A stretch of DNA of 64,000 nucleotides from Phallusia fumigata. Its lineage: Eukaryota; Chordata; Ascidiacea; Phlebobranchia; Ascidiidae. Below, one piece after another: positions 44,987 to 60,500 of this stretch. Position 1 is the first letter of the stretch. Each line of letters opens with the position of its first letter. The stretch is taken from the NCBI GenBank assembly GCA_008931825.1, contig QXVZ01000597.1, forward strand, positions 1 through 64,000. The letters are read 5' to 3'. A program made the translations under genes and the position numbers. The notes below the pieces were generated by a model, which did no database searches, was not told the origin of the DNA, and saw nothing but the letters and a program-made list of their open reading frames with translations.

Positions 44987-45379
44987 CGCCAAAAAATTCT
45001 GTCAAAAAAACGTTTAACGCCAAAGTTAACCGGACCTAACCAACCAACGCAATTCACATCGAAAATTTGGTGAACGCCACGCTCATTCGTTTAAAATGAA
45101 GTGGGGAAGCACCTCCTTAAAGTCGACGGAATATTAAATTTGAGAAAAAGGGGAGTAAGGGACCTGTAGAAATTTTCTCTAAAGGTTAGTTTAATTTAAT
45201 CGATGTAAGTGACCTACAGACACAAATTTTAGCGCAGACGTGTCTTTATTTTTTGTGTTGAAATAAATCTTTTAGTTTTGTTGTGCTACTTAATTCTGTA
45301 TTATGTTATCTCTTTTTAACAGCAGCTTGCGATGATAATAGATTTGAACTGATTTTGTTGTTGTAATAGTTGGTTTGTA
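44987..45379. promoter_or_regulatory. Divergent promoter region, ZNHIT1 and small hydrophobic protein
   Basis: The 393 bp between two head-to-head start codons. On the plus side an acceptor (TCTCTTTTTAACAG) near 45322 and another TAG near 45370 precede the ATG at 45380, so that gene probably has a spliced or trans-spliced leader. No TATA box stands out. Confidence 0.45.
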
Positions 45380-45841
45380 ATGTCATCAACACACAGTCGC
45401 TCCTTGACCTCGCTGTGGAAAGGAATTACGAATATTTGTCGTGGTTTTATGACACTACTAGCTTATGTACAGCTTGGACTTGAGAAACTGCAACACATCC
45501 AAGATGCCATCATGTACCCAATAAATGCTGTTAGTAGAGGAACTACAGCAGTTTCAACATTTACAAATTCCATCGTGTCCCTTTTGTACTCGATTATAAC
45601 TCCTGTGGTCCTGATATTTGAGCAAATCTTTCATGCGTTTAGCGCCACTTTCAATGGTAGTATTGGGCTGTGTCAGGTGTTTACAAGCACCGTGTTCGAC
45701 CTGGTGTATTCTTCTGTCTACTTCATATATCGCCTAGTTGTTCAGGCTGTGACCAGCCTCTATCTCGTGAGACAGCAAACAATACCAGTCGCACAATTTC
45801 CTGATGAAGGCCCCATAAATGAAAACTTGCACCAGGACTGA
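45380..45841 (+). CDS. Unrecognised 153-residue hydrophobic protein
   Basis: Single-exon frame with ATG at 45380 and stop TGA at 45839-45841, followed by AATAAA. The N-terminus is short and polar (MSSTHSRSLTSLWKG). Long hydrophobic stretches follow at about residues 60-91 (SLLYSIITPVVLIFEQIFHA) and 97-132 (VFDLVYSSVYFIYRLVVQAV), with weaker ones at about 20-37. The tail (FPDEGPINENLHQD) is acidic and polar. Two or three membrane-embedded helices are likely. I recognise no family. Support for a real gene: length well above background for this AT-rich sequence, a plausible acceptor upstream and a poly(A) signal downstream, and head-to-head placement with ZNHIT1. Confidence 0.65.
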   Translation: MSSTHSRSLTSLWKGITNICRGFMTLLAYVQLGLEKLQHIQDAIMYPINAVSRGTTAVSTFTNSIVSLLYSIITPVVLIFEQIFHAFSATFNGSIGLCQVFTSTVFDLVYSSVYFIYRLVVQAVTSLYLVRQQTIPVAQFPDEGPINENLHQD

Positions 45842-45879
45842 CCTTGTTGCCAAGTTCTGACCCTTTGACTGCCCAAACT

Positions 45880-45885
45880 AATAAA
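45880..45885 (+). terminator. Poly(A) signal of the 153-residue gene
   Basis: AATAAA 39 bases after the stop; a second lies near 45954. Confidence 0.5.
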
Positions 45886-46792
45886 AACACAGTGCACAAA
45901 ACTTAAAATACACTTGTGCCAGAATATTTGGATTGGTTTATGTTGTGGGCTTTAATAAAGAAAAGTTTCACTAAAATGTTAAACAACATGTAAAATGTCA
46001 GTGTGAACAAATCAACTTTTTTGACTTAACAATTTACTTTTCTTAAACTGTGTCTAGCCATGTACACTGTAAACATTTAAATTGACTATATTTCACTTAC
46101 ATTTCACAAGTACGGTACCAGAATTGTTTCCAAAATCTTACATTGCGCAAAATAAATTCATACAATCATGTGTTTTGTCGCACAATAATCTAATTATTGA
46201 TTTAATCATCACTTATGCCTTATACTGCCCTGGTTTCAGCAACATATTTCTTCATGTTTGACTGTTTGTATTGAAATGGGTTCTTAGAATGAATACTTTT
46301 TGTTTTGTATGTTGATTTTTAAACGTTTCTGATGCCTCGGACTCATTTGCATTGCAAAAGTATTGTTTCGTTCTGTAATTACATTATTAAGTACATAATG
46401 CAGTTTGAGGGTACTCTTCTGCTATAGATTATGTACATGAACATGTATTTCATTTGACTGTTATGTAATGGAAGAACTAGCAATTTTACATTTACAATTA
46501 CCATGTATCAGGTAACTGTTCTGTAGATATAAAATGTTTTTTTACAAATATATATTTTTACATGTGATTTAAAGCTCGTAAATACATGTAAGTTTTTTTC
46601 TACATGTCATTTTTATGCAAACATTTCAGTAACATGGATACAATTTCATTATTACTGTTTTGGTCTACTGATGAAGTTTTGACTGTGCTTTGCATTTTGT
46701 TATTTTATTCCAGAAATTTGCGAATTACTTAAGACTGCAAAAGTTAACTTTGCTGTGGGTAGTAAATGTCAAAACCTTTGTACCATATCTGA
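45886..46792. other. Intergenic region before the F-box/LRR gene
   Basis: AT-rich, with only short frames. It should hold the promoter of the F-box/LRR gene; nothing distinct is visible. Confidence 0.5.
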
Positions 46793-49700
46793 ATGGAATA
46801 TTTGGGTGATGATGTTTTGGTGGAAATTCTCAATTATGTTCCTCTTAAAGACAGAGTTCTGTCAACACAACATGTAAACCAGAGTTTTCATGCAGCAACA
46901 TTATATACAATGAAAAAGTAAGTGAAATTTTTCATGATGTGATTGCATTTATTTAGCTTTTTTTGAAAATAGTTGTTTATTAAGCTGCCTATCACTGACT
47001 TCCTTCAGTGGACCAAACCTAATCCTTTTATTGAAAGTTTTGAACATGAAAAACTACTGCAAACAAAACCGATGCATTTGCAAGGCAGCAAACTAAATTA
47101 TAAACTCAACCCCAAGAGTTTTTGTTTGCCCACTAGAAAGTTCCATGAACCTTTACCAAGACAACATTTTGTTTTAGTTATTTATCATTTGAGAATGAAT
47201 ATTGGGTCAACGGTGCAAATTTCAAGGAAACTATCAACAAATGTCGGGTCAGATTAAAACATTTGAACCTCACCAACTGCTATTGGCTCAATTCAGAACA
47301 TTTCCGTCCAATTTTCAGTTGCTCCAACTTAACTTCTCTTCAGTTAGTTGGCTGCACAACTATCACTGGAAAGTGTTTGCTAAAAATCTGCTCAGGTAAT
47401 GATTTCGAAGTTTTCCAAGGGCGGCGCCCAATAATTCCATTTCATAGCATTTTGGTTTTATCAACAAATTCAACTTTGATAATAAGCATCTTTATTAAAT
47501 ACTTGTTACTGGTGCCTCCCAAGTTGAACCAACCTTTTCAAAGGAGCACATTGAAAAATGTACAAGGAAACTTACTGTGTTACTACCTTTGTTGAAATGT
47601 GCTTGGCAACTTAGTAAAATTTTATAGATGTTTTTAAAACCACTCTATTTTGTTTTCTTTGCTGATACACCCTTTTATTAATTTGTGCACCCTCCATTTA
47701 AGGTTTGGCATTGTTGACGGAACTGTCTTTAACTATAACTGAACAGTTGGTGAAACAAGTTGAATCCGAGCTTAGTAGAAGCAATACGGAAGTGAGACAA
47801 AATAACATTCTTTAACAAAAACATCAGTAAGCAATAAATATGCATATTTCATCAACAGGTCACTCCAAAAATGAGTGTTACAGCGATGCACCTGGAATTT
47901 ATAACACCTAAAAATCCTTTGAGTTTGGAAACGTTTATAACCAGTTGAGTAGCTATTTCCACTTTTTAATCCTGTCCAAAATAGGTGCACAAGAGATCTG
48001 CATTCATTCAATCATGTCAAGGATTTTTTAAAAATTATCTCATAGTCTCGAAGAAATCAACCAGCAGTAAAACTCCAAAAATGTAATCCCATTCTCTTTG
48101 TTTCATTTTTAACCTATTTGTAAACAGGACTATATAGCATGTGTGCGGAGTTTTGGTATTAAATGAAACCATACAATGCATTTTTTAGATTTTCTTGGGA
48201 ATTTTCTGTGTACAACCGAGTGTGGCATTGAATCATTTCAAATTCACACTCCTTCTACTTCTTTGCAGTTTTGGAATCTGGCTGAGTTGCTCCCAAAATT
48301 TACCAAGTTTTTAAATCAGGTAAATTAATTCGGAAAAAATAGGTCTAATGTTCAAATTATGAAGGTATGAAAAAATGCTGTCCAAAAATATTATTGGAAC
48401 AACCTTAAAATCTCATTAAATCATTACCTTTTCAAGAAGCTGTGAAAAGGTAGGTGACGCAGGGTTTATTTTGACAAATCAAAAACTTAAAGGTAGTGTG
48501 CTAATTTTTATGCAGTTAAGTGTCATCTAGTCACTGAACCAAGTGTTAAGCACCAATCAAAGTTCAAAGTTCATGTAGTTTTGCTACTTTTTAGGCAAAA
48601 TCAGTTTCTTTGCGAGGTGAAATCAAATTCGATGCCTTGCAATCCATTAATTTCACGTTGGATCACATTCACAAAAGTTTGTCAAAATTCATGAGCTTGT
48701 TTTGTTCACAATGCACCACTGTTATTCATCGATTAGGTAAGTCTTCTTTAGTCCAGTGTTTTGTACCGAAGTTCAGGTTTATGATGTCTTACGGATTTTG
48801 CAAAACACTGTTTTGCCGAAACAAAGTTTTTGCCAAAGTTTTTTAGTTTTTGTTCTTTTCAGCCATAAATATGCAAGGTCAACTGACAGAGTTGTCAATA
48901 GAATTCTTTTCCAACCAACCAAGAGTTAGGGAAATTTGTGGACTTCTCAATTTCCCAAATTTGACCTTCCTCTCTATCAAGGTCCGTCTTTGTGTTTGCA
49001 ACATTCAAACAAATTAAAACAACACATTGTGTCTCAGAACTTCACTGAGGCTTGGCACCTGATGGAGAAAATTGAGGCACCAAATCTTCACACTTTGAAA
49101 CTTCCAACTGCGGTGACTGGCAAGGATCCCAAGGTTGGGAACTATTGGTTTGTTTATTTCATTTTGCCGAAAATTAGTAACGCACATAATGCTGTTAATC
49201 TGCTAGCAATGTTAAAGTTTTGTTTTTTGTAATCAAGGTTGATAACCTACTTTTTTGCAACCTGTTACATTTTACTAATTTTTGGTGCAATGCTACCATT
49301 TTTTTTTGGTGTAGCTAGTGTCCTATGCACTTTATCAATCTGTTTAGGGTATTTTTTGAAGAACAACAGATTTAGGCATCTTACTGTTTTTAAAGATTTT
49401 AAATTAAAGGTAGTGTGTTGCATTTCTGAGTACTGCACAAATTAAAACATTTTTTCAGGAGGTTGAATGGATGAATTTTTTGAAGCGTTTTCCTTCACTG
49501 AGCAGTCTAAATTTATGTGGAAGGGAAATTCCAATTCATAAAATTGCCGAACTCAGCAGTGACGCCCGTTACAAGACACAGATGAAATCGTTGAGCATTA
49601 CTCCATTTGGAGTTGCACCAAACATGAGTGACAGAAAAATTTCCAGTATTTTCTGCTGTTCCAACCTCACTGAAATTAAGCTGTGTGGTTTTCCCAATGT

Positions 49701-51422
49701 TGGCACCAAACAATCTGATATCATCAGTCAAGAGCTATCCGCCTTGTCGAATGTGACCACATTACGAATACTTTCTCTAAGTGGTTTCTCGTACCTTCAG
49801 GATTTCAGATTTTTTATCACAATTGCAAAGGTAATTTTTTAACATTAGAATGTGTGACACAATTAACAGGCCAGCTGCTTTATTTCAATTACATTTCTGT
49901 GTGGACATGAATCAGAAAAAAAACAGGCCATTGCAATGAAATGAATCATTCTGATGTTTTAACAATTCTGCTGTCATTCTCAAGAGTAATTATAGGAGCA
50001 TAAAATGTTTTTGGTGAAACTTTGCGGCAGTAAGCACAGAAAAAACATATCAGGCCGGGAAATTCCATCAGCCACATGATAAGCATGATGTCATCCAAAC
50101 AGTGAACAAGCACATTGTTTCGGTCTTGGGCCTGAATATGAGGGAATTTTTACAGCAGGTAGTAGAGCCTTGAACTGGAAATTTTAACTTAAGGTGGGGG
50201 CCGAAAAACACTTGAGATTGTTTGTAAATGTTCACATACCATAAATTTTATGACAGTCCAATGATCATAAATGAGGGTTTAAAAATTTTGCCTGGGCTTT
50301 TTTATCTAAGGAGACTTTTAATTTGCAACACTGTTGTGCAATTGTGCATTCTCTACTTTGCCTACTACTGAACATAAAAATATACATGTTATTTCCAAGC
50401 CTAATTTTGATTATTAATTAACATATTGTTATTTTAGAGTTGTAAAAATCTGCGCTGTTTAAATCTTAAAGACCTTGGTCCAAGTGGCTTGGCGAAATAT
50501 CTTCGACATCTCAATAAAATGTTGTCAATTTTGCCTCAACTGCAACATTTGAGGTATGCAAATGAATAATTATCATAACCTAAATTCGGCATCAATAGTT
50601 GTCCTTTATTTCACACATAGAACATACTGAGTTTTAAAATCAACGCAACATTTATTAATTCAAGATATTATTTTGTTTTCTATGTAAAGCGTAGCCATAA
50701 AGCTACATTTACCAGCAAATTCAGGTTTTTACTGTGTGTCTTGGTATTTTATAAAAAGGTTGTTTTATTCTGACAGATTGGAACATCAGGCTTTTGATGT
50801 TACAACAAGTTTTGTATCAGCTTTAACAAACTGCTCCCAACTTCAAGAGTTCTGTTTGACATCTGCTCATGGAACAATTAATCAGGAGGTTTTCCCACTG
50901 CTTGCAAAACTTATTTGCAGTAATAAAGAGATCATTCGATTTGAAGCAATCATGGGGTCGTTTTCACAGACAGCTTGTGATAAGGTATCATATATGATTT
51001 GGAATTTATTTTGGACCATGTTATTTGTGATGATTGTTAGCAAGTACATGTGACTTTATGTGTAAAAATGGTAAAATGAATGACTGAGATGCCTTACTTT
51101 TAGAAATTTATTTGTTTTAGCTGTGGTTTGTTTTTTAAAACAGAACATAAAGCATTGCTAAAATTAGTAGAATATGATTTGCTCATCAAACCACAGTCAC
51201 AAGCTTCAAAACCAAATATAAAAAGCAATCAATGATGTCCCAGTTGTATTGCTGGAGAGTTAGATTTGAAACATGAACCTAATGATGTATGCCTGCTGCC
51301 CTGTAGTTAAACCAAATTTGTTGTTTATTTACTTTTTATTTTTTGTTTTTTAGATGATAAAAGCATTAAAACCTGAACTACGCAAACGACCAGCACTTAG
51401 AGTTCTCTGTCACTACTTGTAA
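46793..51422 (+). CDS. F-box / leucine-rich repeat protein
   Basis: Eleven exons: 46793-46917, 47178-47395, 47703-47791, 48269-48319, 48595-48736, 48863-48981, 49038-49133, 49459-49830, 50438-50553, 50777-50984, 51354-51422; 534 residues, frame kept throughout. The first exon begins MEYLGDDVLVEILNYVPLKD, a good F-box start. Leucine-rich repeats follow, for example LKHLNLTNCYWLN, LTSLQLVGCTTITG, LHTLKLPTAV, LSSLNLCGREI, LTEIKLCGFPNVG, LRILSLSGFSYLQ and LRCLNLKDLG. This is the FBXL architecture: F-box bound by SKP1 in an SCF ubiquitin ligase, repeats selecting the substrate. I cannot assign it to a named FBXL. The donor after exon 6 (GTCCGT) is weak, so that border is the least certain. CDK9 follows closely on the same strand. 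Confidence 0.75.
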
Positions 51423-51439
51423 AGACCTGAAGTTTCCTA

Positions 51440-51445
51440 AATAAA
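51440..51445 (+). terminator. Poly(A) signal of the F-box/LRR gene
   Basis: AATAAA 17 bases after the stop, and about 100 bases before a strong acceptor (TTTTTTTCAG near 51541) that leads into the CDK9 leader. Confidence 0.6.
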
Positions 51446-51613
51446 CTTTAAATCAACTTTCTAGTCTAAATATGCATTTTGTTGTTGTGATCTTTTGCGT
51501 TTTTTTTGTGACAGACAGTCATTAAACTGTTTGTTTTTTTCAGAACAGTAGGGCCTAGTAAAGATAACCAAAATAAATGTACAAATAAATGCTGGGTTTG
51601 TTTGAAACTAAAC

Positions 51614-54296
<2,683 letters not shown>

Positions 54297-55475
54297 GATT
54301 TTTTCGTGTTTCGTGTTTTGAAATGTGCAACTGCTGTTTAACTGTTACTGGTTAGAGGAAGCCACTTTTGTTGTAAAGTTTACGTCTTAAACCGCTTTCA
54401 ATTATTCGACAGTCAATCTGAACTCCATGGCTGTTAATGGCTGATGGTTATGGTGGGTTTACTTTTGTCAACGGTGAACAGATTTTGTTACCCACCATCA
54501 CCAATTCTAAGCCAACTTTATGTAGTGAACCATCGTGGATACTTTCCAAAATCGTCAGAAGAATCAGTTTTATTTGGAACGTGAAGCTCTACTGCATGGT
54601 TTTGTTTTAGAGGTTGCAGATTGGTTATGTTAAAACTCTTGGAACGTTTTAAATTATTGGGACACAAAACCGGATTTGCTTCTTTTAATTTTGTTTTTGT
54701 CCGCCGAATTTGTGTTAGCCGTGAAATAAAACGTTGATATACGAACATTTGATGCAACATTTCACACTTGACTATAGATATCAACGAAACAGGTAGTACG
54801 AAAACTCAGTGGATTGGCAAAGACAATGTAACATTGACAGCAATATATCACTCTTTCACAAAGTCTGTGTTCTAAGGTTATAAGCTGCTGGACAGGCGAA
54901 CGAAAATATTTGCGAAATCTTGAAAGACGGGCAAAAATTGTTTCCACCATTTCCAAGTTAATAAAATTATAGATTATGTTTGGCCGGGGAGGGAGTGTAT
55001 ATGTATATTCCCTTTCTGCCTTCCGTAAATTTACCCGTGCGTGGAAGTGGGTGTTTGTTCACATTTTTATCGAGTGAGCGTTTCTCCTATTAATAATTTC
55101 CGTCTAAATTGCGTCACATTTCGTAAGTGCGTCACGCTTTCATGCGTCATCAAAGTTTCGCTTGAGTAGACACGCCGTTAGGCCGCGAAACTTGAAAACA
55201 AAATCTCCGAGTCTTGCTTTTATTGTTCTTCTGTCAAAAAAAGGATACGTCGTTCTTTTAATTGTGCTGGCCATATAACAAAGGTACTGATTCTATATTA
55301 GTTAAATTACTGTGCAGTTTTAATAGTAAATGCTGTGTATGAAAACTTTTTATGTGTTTAATTTGTAATACTATCAGATTGACGGTATTGAAGCCTATCA
55401 TTACTAATTAAACTATTTTTTGTCAGTTTTACTGGAAAAACAAAGATTTCGAGAAGAAGTTGAGGGCGACATAAC
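54297..55475. other. CDK9 3' flank and promoter of the KEN-box gene
   Basis: AATAAA at 54725-54730 is the likely CDK9 poly(A) signal. Near 55150-55200 are TTTCGC and CGCGAAACTTGAA, resembling E2F and CHR-type cell-cycle motifs. A donor (AAAG|GTACTG near 55284) and an acceptor (TTTTTGTCAG near 55427) suggest a non-coding first exon for the next gene. Confidence 0.45.
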
Positions 55476-56142
55476 ATGCCAAGAATAAAATCTACTCACA
55501 AAGCCCCTCTTACACTTGTTGAGAGTTCAAACAATGGACAAGTGCATGAGTATGGGTCTCCCAAGTTGAGGAGCCTTCATCCATGCACTGCTAAAGTTGT
55601 CTCATGTAGTGAAAATGTAAAATGGGTAAGCTCTAAAATGTAATAGTATGCTCTTGTTGGACTACTGTCCTTGTGTAAGGGTGCTTTGTTATCCTACAAC
55701 ACAACTATTTTAAATTTAGTTTCAAAGCACAATGATCTGTATAATTTTGTAATGATCTGTATAATTTTTTTAGGTTTCTCCAGATTGTCAGCTAACAAAG
55801 CAACAATTCACAAACAAAAATGCCAAGGACACAACCAAAAATAGTACTGGTCACAAAAAAGAAAACAGCAAAAAAACAGTTCGATCTGACACTTTGGCAA
55901 CTGGTTTGCATGCAATCCACATAGACAAAGGGGCAGCATCAAATCGCAAACCAAACTACAGGAGACTAGATTTTGTCCATGATGGCTCTCCTTGCTATAA
56001 CAGTGATGACAATAAAGAAAATGTGGACCCGCAGGGAACAACACCTCCTGCTGTTAAGCGACGACCAAGAAAAAGAATTGAAGAAGCAACAAAACCCAGA
56101 CAATATCTCAGCGCTACATCTAGTAGAGTCAATCGTATGTGA
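55476..56142 (+). CDS. Unrecognised small protein with KEN box and cyclin-binding motif
   Basis: Two exons, 55476-55625 and 55774-56142, 172 residues, basic and low in complexity with no folded domain visible. Motifs: SPK, SPD, SPC and TPP proline-directed phosphorylation sites; RRLDF at about residue 113, the form of a cyclin-docking RxL motif; and DNKENVDP at about 131, a KEN box in the context that the anaphase-promoting complex recognises. The end is basic (KRRPRKRIEEATKPRQY). This combination is typical of CDK substrates destroyed at mitotic exit, such as licensing, cohesion or spindle regulators, but I do not recognise the family. The intron has clean GTAAGC and TTTTTTTAG borders. The promoter holds E2F/CHR-like motifs. 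Confidence 0.7.
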
Positions 56143-57560
56143 CAATCAATGGTTTTATTTGACACAAGGGCATGTGAATGGTACACTGTCTTGAGCAATT
56201 TTGGGTGACATGCAGTGCCACATTTTGGTGGAAATCATCATAAACAGATACAAACTGGTAATGTAAACTTTACAAGGTGTGTTGGGGACCACCAGTCAGA
56301 CCTTGTTTTAATTTTCAACTTACAAAGTGTTTAACAAACCAATTGTTTTCTTTTGTACATATTTTATCCATTGTTGCTGTTGTACTTTACAATATACAAT
56401 CGCTTTTGCTGCTTCAGAGTCATTTTAACATCTCCTTAAAAACAGAAGTGATGGTATATTTAATGTGGGTGGAACATCACATGCAGATGATTCTAAGCTG
56501 TCTTGCCTCATTGCAATTCCACCAGCATTGTTGTCCACTTCTGGTTTATTCCATTGGGTTTTAAAATACTGCTCTTTTCATGCACAGTAGACGGGATTGA
56601 AATGCAAACAAAAGGCTTTCGGCAGTTCTTTATTTAGGATTTGTGAAAGAAATCAGTTTCGTGATTCTTCACAATGCAAAGATGTCTATTTGATTAACAT
56701 GACTGACTTATGCAAACCATCTCTGTATGTTGAATACAGGCATAAGCAAACCATAGTCACTTGCGTTATCTTAAGCAAGAAACTTAAGCCGCACTGGTTA
56801 CCGCTGACTCCAGCATGTGGAATAAAACATGTTGAAAATTAATTGCCAAAAAATTGGTGAAAACCACTTTCTGATGTCACAACAATTTCATCTACCTAAC
56901 ATTGTTCGCCTCAGTTTGAAACTCAATAACACGAAACTTTATTCACATAGTCAAACAGGCAGAGCAGCAGAAAAACGAAAGATTAACCAAACACTGGCAG
57001 CTGGAAGTGTGAAGTTGTTGGTTGCAGGCAAGTTGTTTCCACTTAAAAATTCAGAATGCAAAAGCTCTCCAAAGCCTTCTTCAATAAAAAGGTAGATTGT
57101 CAGTAGTAGGTAAAACAGCCGATTGTCTATCACCTGTAAACATCTCAAAGTATTTTGGACAAGTTATAAAACATAAAAATACTTGGGTATGGGGATTGCG
57201 TCAAATGCGGAACAATAATCGCACATTGAACATTGTGTTGGAATTCTCTGACACTCTGGCCTGTGTTGCCTGGTGAAAACTTCAATATTCATTCAAACAC
57301 CAACAGTTCCAGGTCTTTTTGACTTGCAAATGTTGCTCAACTACTGTTGTTTACATTCCTGTGGGGTTTCCTTGGGTTTTGGATCTTTCTGCAAGCGTAA
57401 ACACAGTGTTTAAGGTGTTTTATCTTTTACTTTTCCTATGTCACCAATTTGTACTTCATAGTCTAACTGCCTGACCCCGCCATAAAACAATCAATCATTT
57501 TTTTTTGGGCCACATAGTGACATGATGAACAGTTCAGATTTAGGCAACCCAACATCACTG
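56143..57560. other. Convergent 3' region, KEN-box gene and NAP1-like gene
   Basis: The plus-strand AATAAA at 56821-56826 would give the KEN-box gene a 3' UTR of about 680 bases; another is at about 57083. Open frames at 56597-56842 and 56829-57095 show no family motif and no clear splice link, so they are not called. A terminal NAP1-like exon could lie here on the minus strand but was not found. Confidence 0.45.
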
Positions 57561-60500
57561 TTACATTTTCTTCATACTTACCTCCGGGTCATAATCTGAA
57601 TCATTGACGGAGTCGGAATCGTCGCCGGAGCCAGCCATGTTAAACTGAAAAAAAAAACAGAACAAATAGCTTTTAGTAACATGTACAAGTGGAATCCACC
57701 AGTTTGAAGTCTGCATTAAAAGCGTCTTTGGTGTGAGTTTAAGACACAAAAATAGTCAACAGTTTTCCGTTGGATAACCTGTCCATAGAAGTCAACATTA
57801 CTAAAAATTGTAAATTGTTTTTGTGGCTTAAAAGAATATTTTTTGATAACATTCTAAATGGGTAAAACATAGAGAATGAGCTTAATAAGACTAGGGATGC
57901 ATAAGATCATCAATAAATGGTTGATAAATTAGGCATGCTTTATTCAAAAAATTTTGTGATGAACCACAAAAATGCATGTGTGATATGTTTGACAATACAA
58001 CACTTACAAAATATGTCAGTTTTCTTTATTATCTGAGCTAGTACATATTCTTGATTTTATTTAAATCTCACCGCAGCATCTTCATCTTCTTCTTCCTCCT
58101 CTTCTTCATAATCTTCATCATCATTTGCTTCCCCAGTAAAGTAGAGGACAGCTCTCGGCACAATGCGATCACGCAGCAAATGACCAATCTCAAAATCGCT
58201 TGCCAGTAACGCTTCAGTGTCAGGATCCTGTTTTTTAAATGGGTTGTTTAACCTTTGGCTAACTAAGTTTTTGATTTAGGAAATGTGTTCATGTGTAAAG
58301 CATTATGAATGCCAAAGTCAGTATTTGTGTGTGAAATATTTTCTGTTTCGACAAACGATGTTGTCAGTATCAGCAAAGTTTTCATTTTTGGAATTGAAAA
58401 ATGTTTTAAACTTAGGTTGTATCTTTCTTCTAAAACCGTGATTGGTGCACAAAAGATAATTATTTTCAAACAAAGAATACTTGTTCTAAACTTACCATTT
58501 CAACGTCATCCTCTGGAACTGCAACAAAAAAAAAGCTTTAACAACTGATGTTACAATGTGCAGTAACACATTTAGGCACTAAATAAGTTGTGGGTGACTG
58601 TCAGGTACATGTCATATTTTGGATGAGTTAAGCAGAGTACTCATATCACTGGGTTTGTGCTAATTTAAATCTTAAGACTGAAAAAGTGCATGTTACCATC
58701 AGGAGGTGAGAAGAAGTTGAAGAAAGAATCGTTTGGAACTTGTTTTGTGACTGTCCGAACTGTTCCCCGACCCTTGTGTTTTTGTTTCTTCTTGATTGTT
58801 TTCACAGTAACATTCTTTCCTTTCACCCAGTCAATTTTGCAGCTGAAACAAAGCAGTAAAACCGTTTTGCTCCTACAGCTACTTTAGTTGAATTGTTTTT
58901 TTTTCACTACTTTCATTGAAAATTTAACAAGCTAAATAGTATTAAATCTGAAGTGCAGAGTTTTAGTTTTATATGGTCCCACAGCTCACAAATGGTAAAC
59001 TAGTGGATGGAATTTGTTGTGACTTTGCAATGCTTAGGTAAGTAAACCACTGCTAAAAATTCACATGTGTTGCTTACAGATTTATTTCTTAGACAGTTTC
59101 GGTTTTGTTCCAAGCTAATAATTGCACACTGCATGCATGCTACGAACAAACAGCTGTTGGATAAACAACGTGGCTGTCTGAGAGTGTGACATGCCTCAAA
59201 TGTAGAAGGTTGTCAGCAAAAGAGCGGGCAATAAACTAGTAATTACTGGACATTACAGTAAGTGGAAAACTATTTGGGAAGCTCTGATTAAAACCAAACC
59301 AGACAGCCATAATTAAATGACAAAAATATAGTAAGACATGTACCACTGTAATAAAAACAACAACCAACAAAAAATGCCATGACTCAGACAGAAATGCTTG
59401 TAGTTTATGTAAATTGTATACAACTCATGATGATAACAAAGCTTATGTATTCTATAGTCGCAAATGTACCAACCAATAACATTTACACAGAAATGGAAAA
59501 ATCCCACAGTTACCAACATTACACTCGCAGCCGTAGATATAAAGTCCCTCTATTATGTCCCCAGTGTATCAGTTGTCAGTTTGCACATTGGCAGATGACT
59601 CCTTAATAAACCCAACCACTAATGACATTTCCTATACCATGTCAAGCATGCTTTGTATGCTGACACATTAAATATATTCATTAGAAAATAAATTGAAACT
59701 TTATTTCATGTGGTATTTAAGGGTTTGTTTAATAGATGTGGTACAATATAATTTATTTGGTTAGCTGCAACTTCCCAACATATTATTTTTATAAACACAA
59801 ACATGAACTTTACATGTACTGGTTACCTTGGACTAACATTTATAGCTTTTTACCTTACTGCTGTTGTAAACAGTTGAACAAACTGTGTTTTTTAAATGGC
59901 ATAAACAGGAAGAAGCTTTCATTAACTAGTGAAAGAAATTTGCAGTGAAAAAAACGTTTGCCCTGTACAAAAGTTTTTGCTTACCCTGTACAACTGACGA
60001 TTTCAGGACCTTCGAATGAGAATGGTTCTTTTTCATCAGGCTGGGATTGGAGTTTGTAGTATTTTGTCAAAATATTATTTGAAAAATATGGATTGCTGTC
60101 AAATACGAATTCCAGAGTAAAGCCCTGCAAAGAATTATGAAAGTTGATGAATACAAAACAAGATCAGAAAATCTGCTAAATAAACACAAAAACATGTACA
60201 TAAAAAATTGTTTAAAACTATTTGGTTTTTTGGGTGAACTGCAACTGCTGCACTGAGATACAGAATCTCACCATTGGTTCATTTGGTTTTGAAAAAATAA
60301 CTCTGATGTCGAGAAGTTTTAACAAAATCGCTTCATCGTGTTCTTGGACCATATCTTGCAGAAGAGAAACGTTTTTGAAAATCGTCAACCAAAATTCTGG
60401 AATTCCCTTCGCAGGTTCTGTCGAGAAAACATAAATTAAATAGCTATGGAGACAGAAATATATTTTTGAAAAAATATACATGAATTGTTTTTGTGGTCAA

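Noticed and set aside
56597-57095. Two adjacent plus-strand frames after the KEN-box gene
   Set aside because: Different frames, a poly(A) signal at 56821 between them and no recognisable domain; better read as 3' UTR and intergenic sequence.
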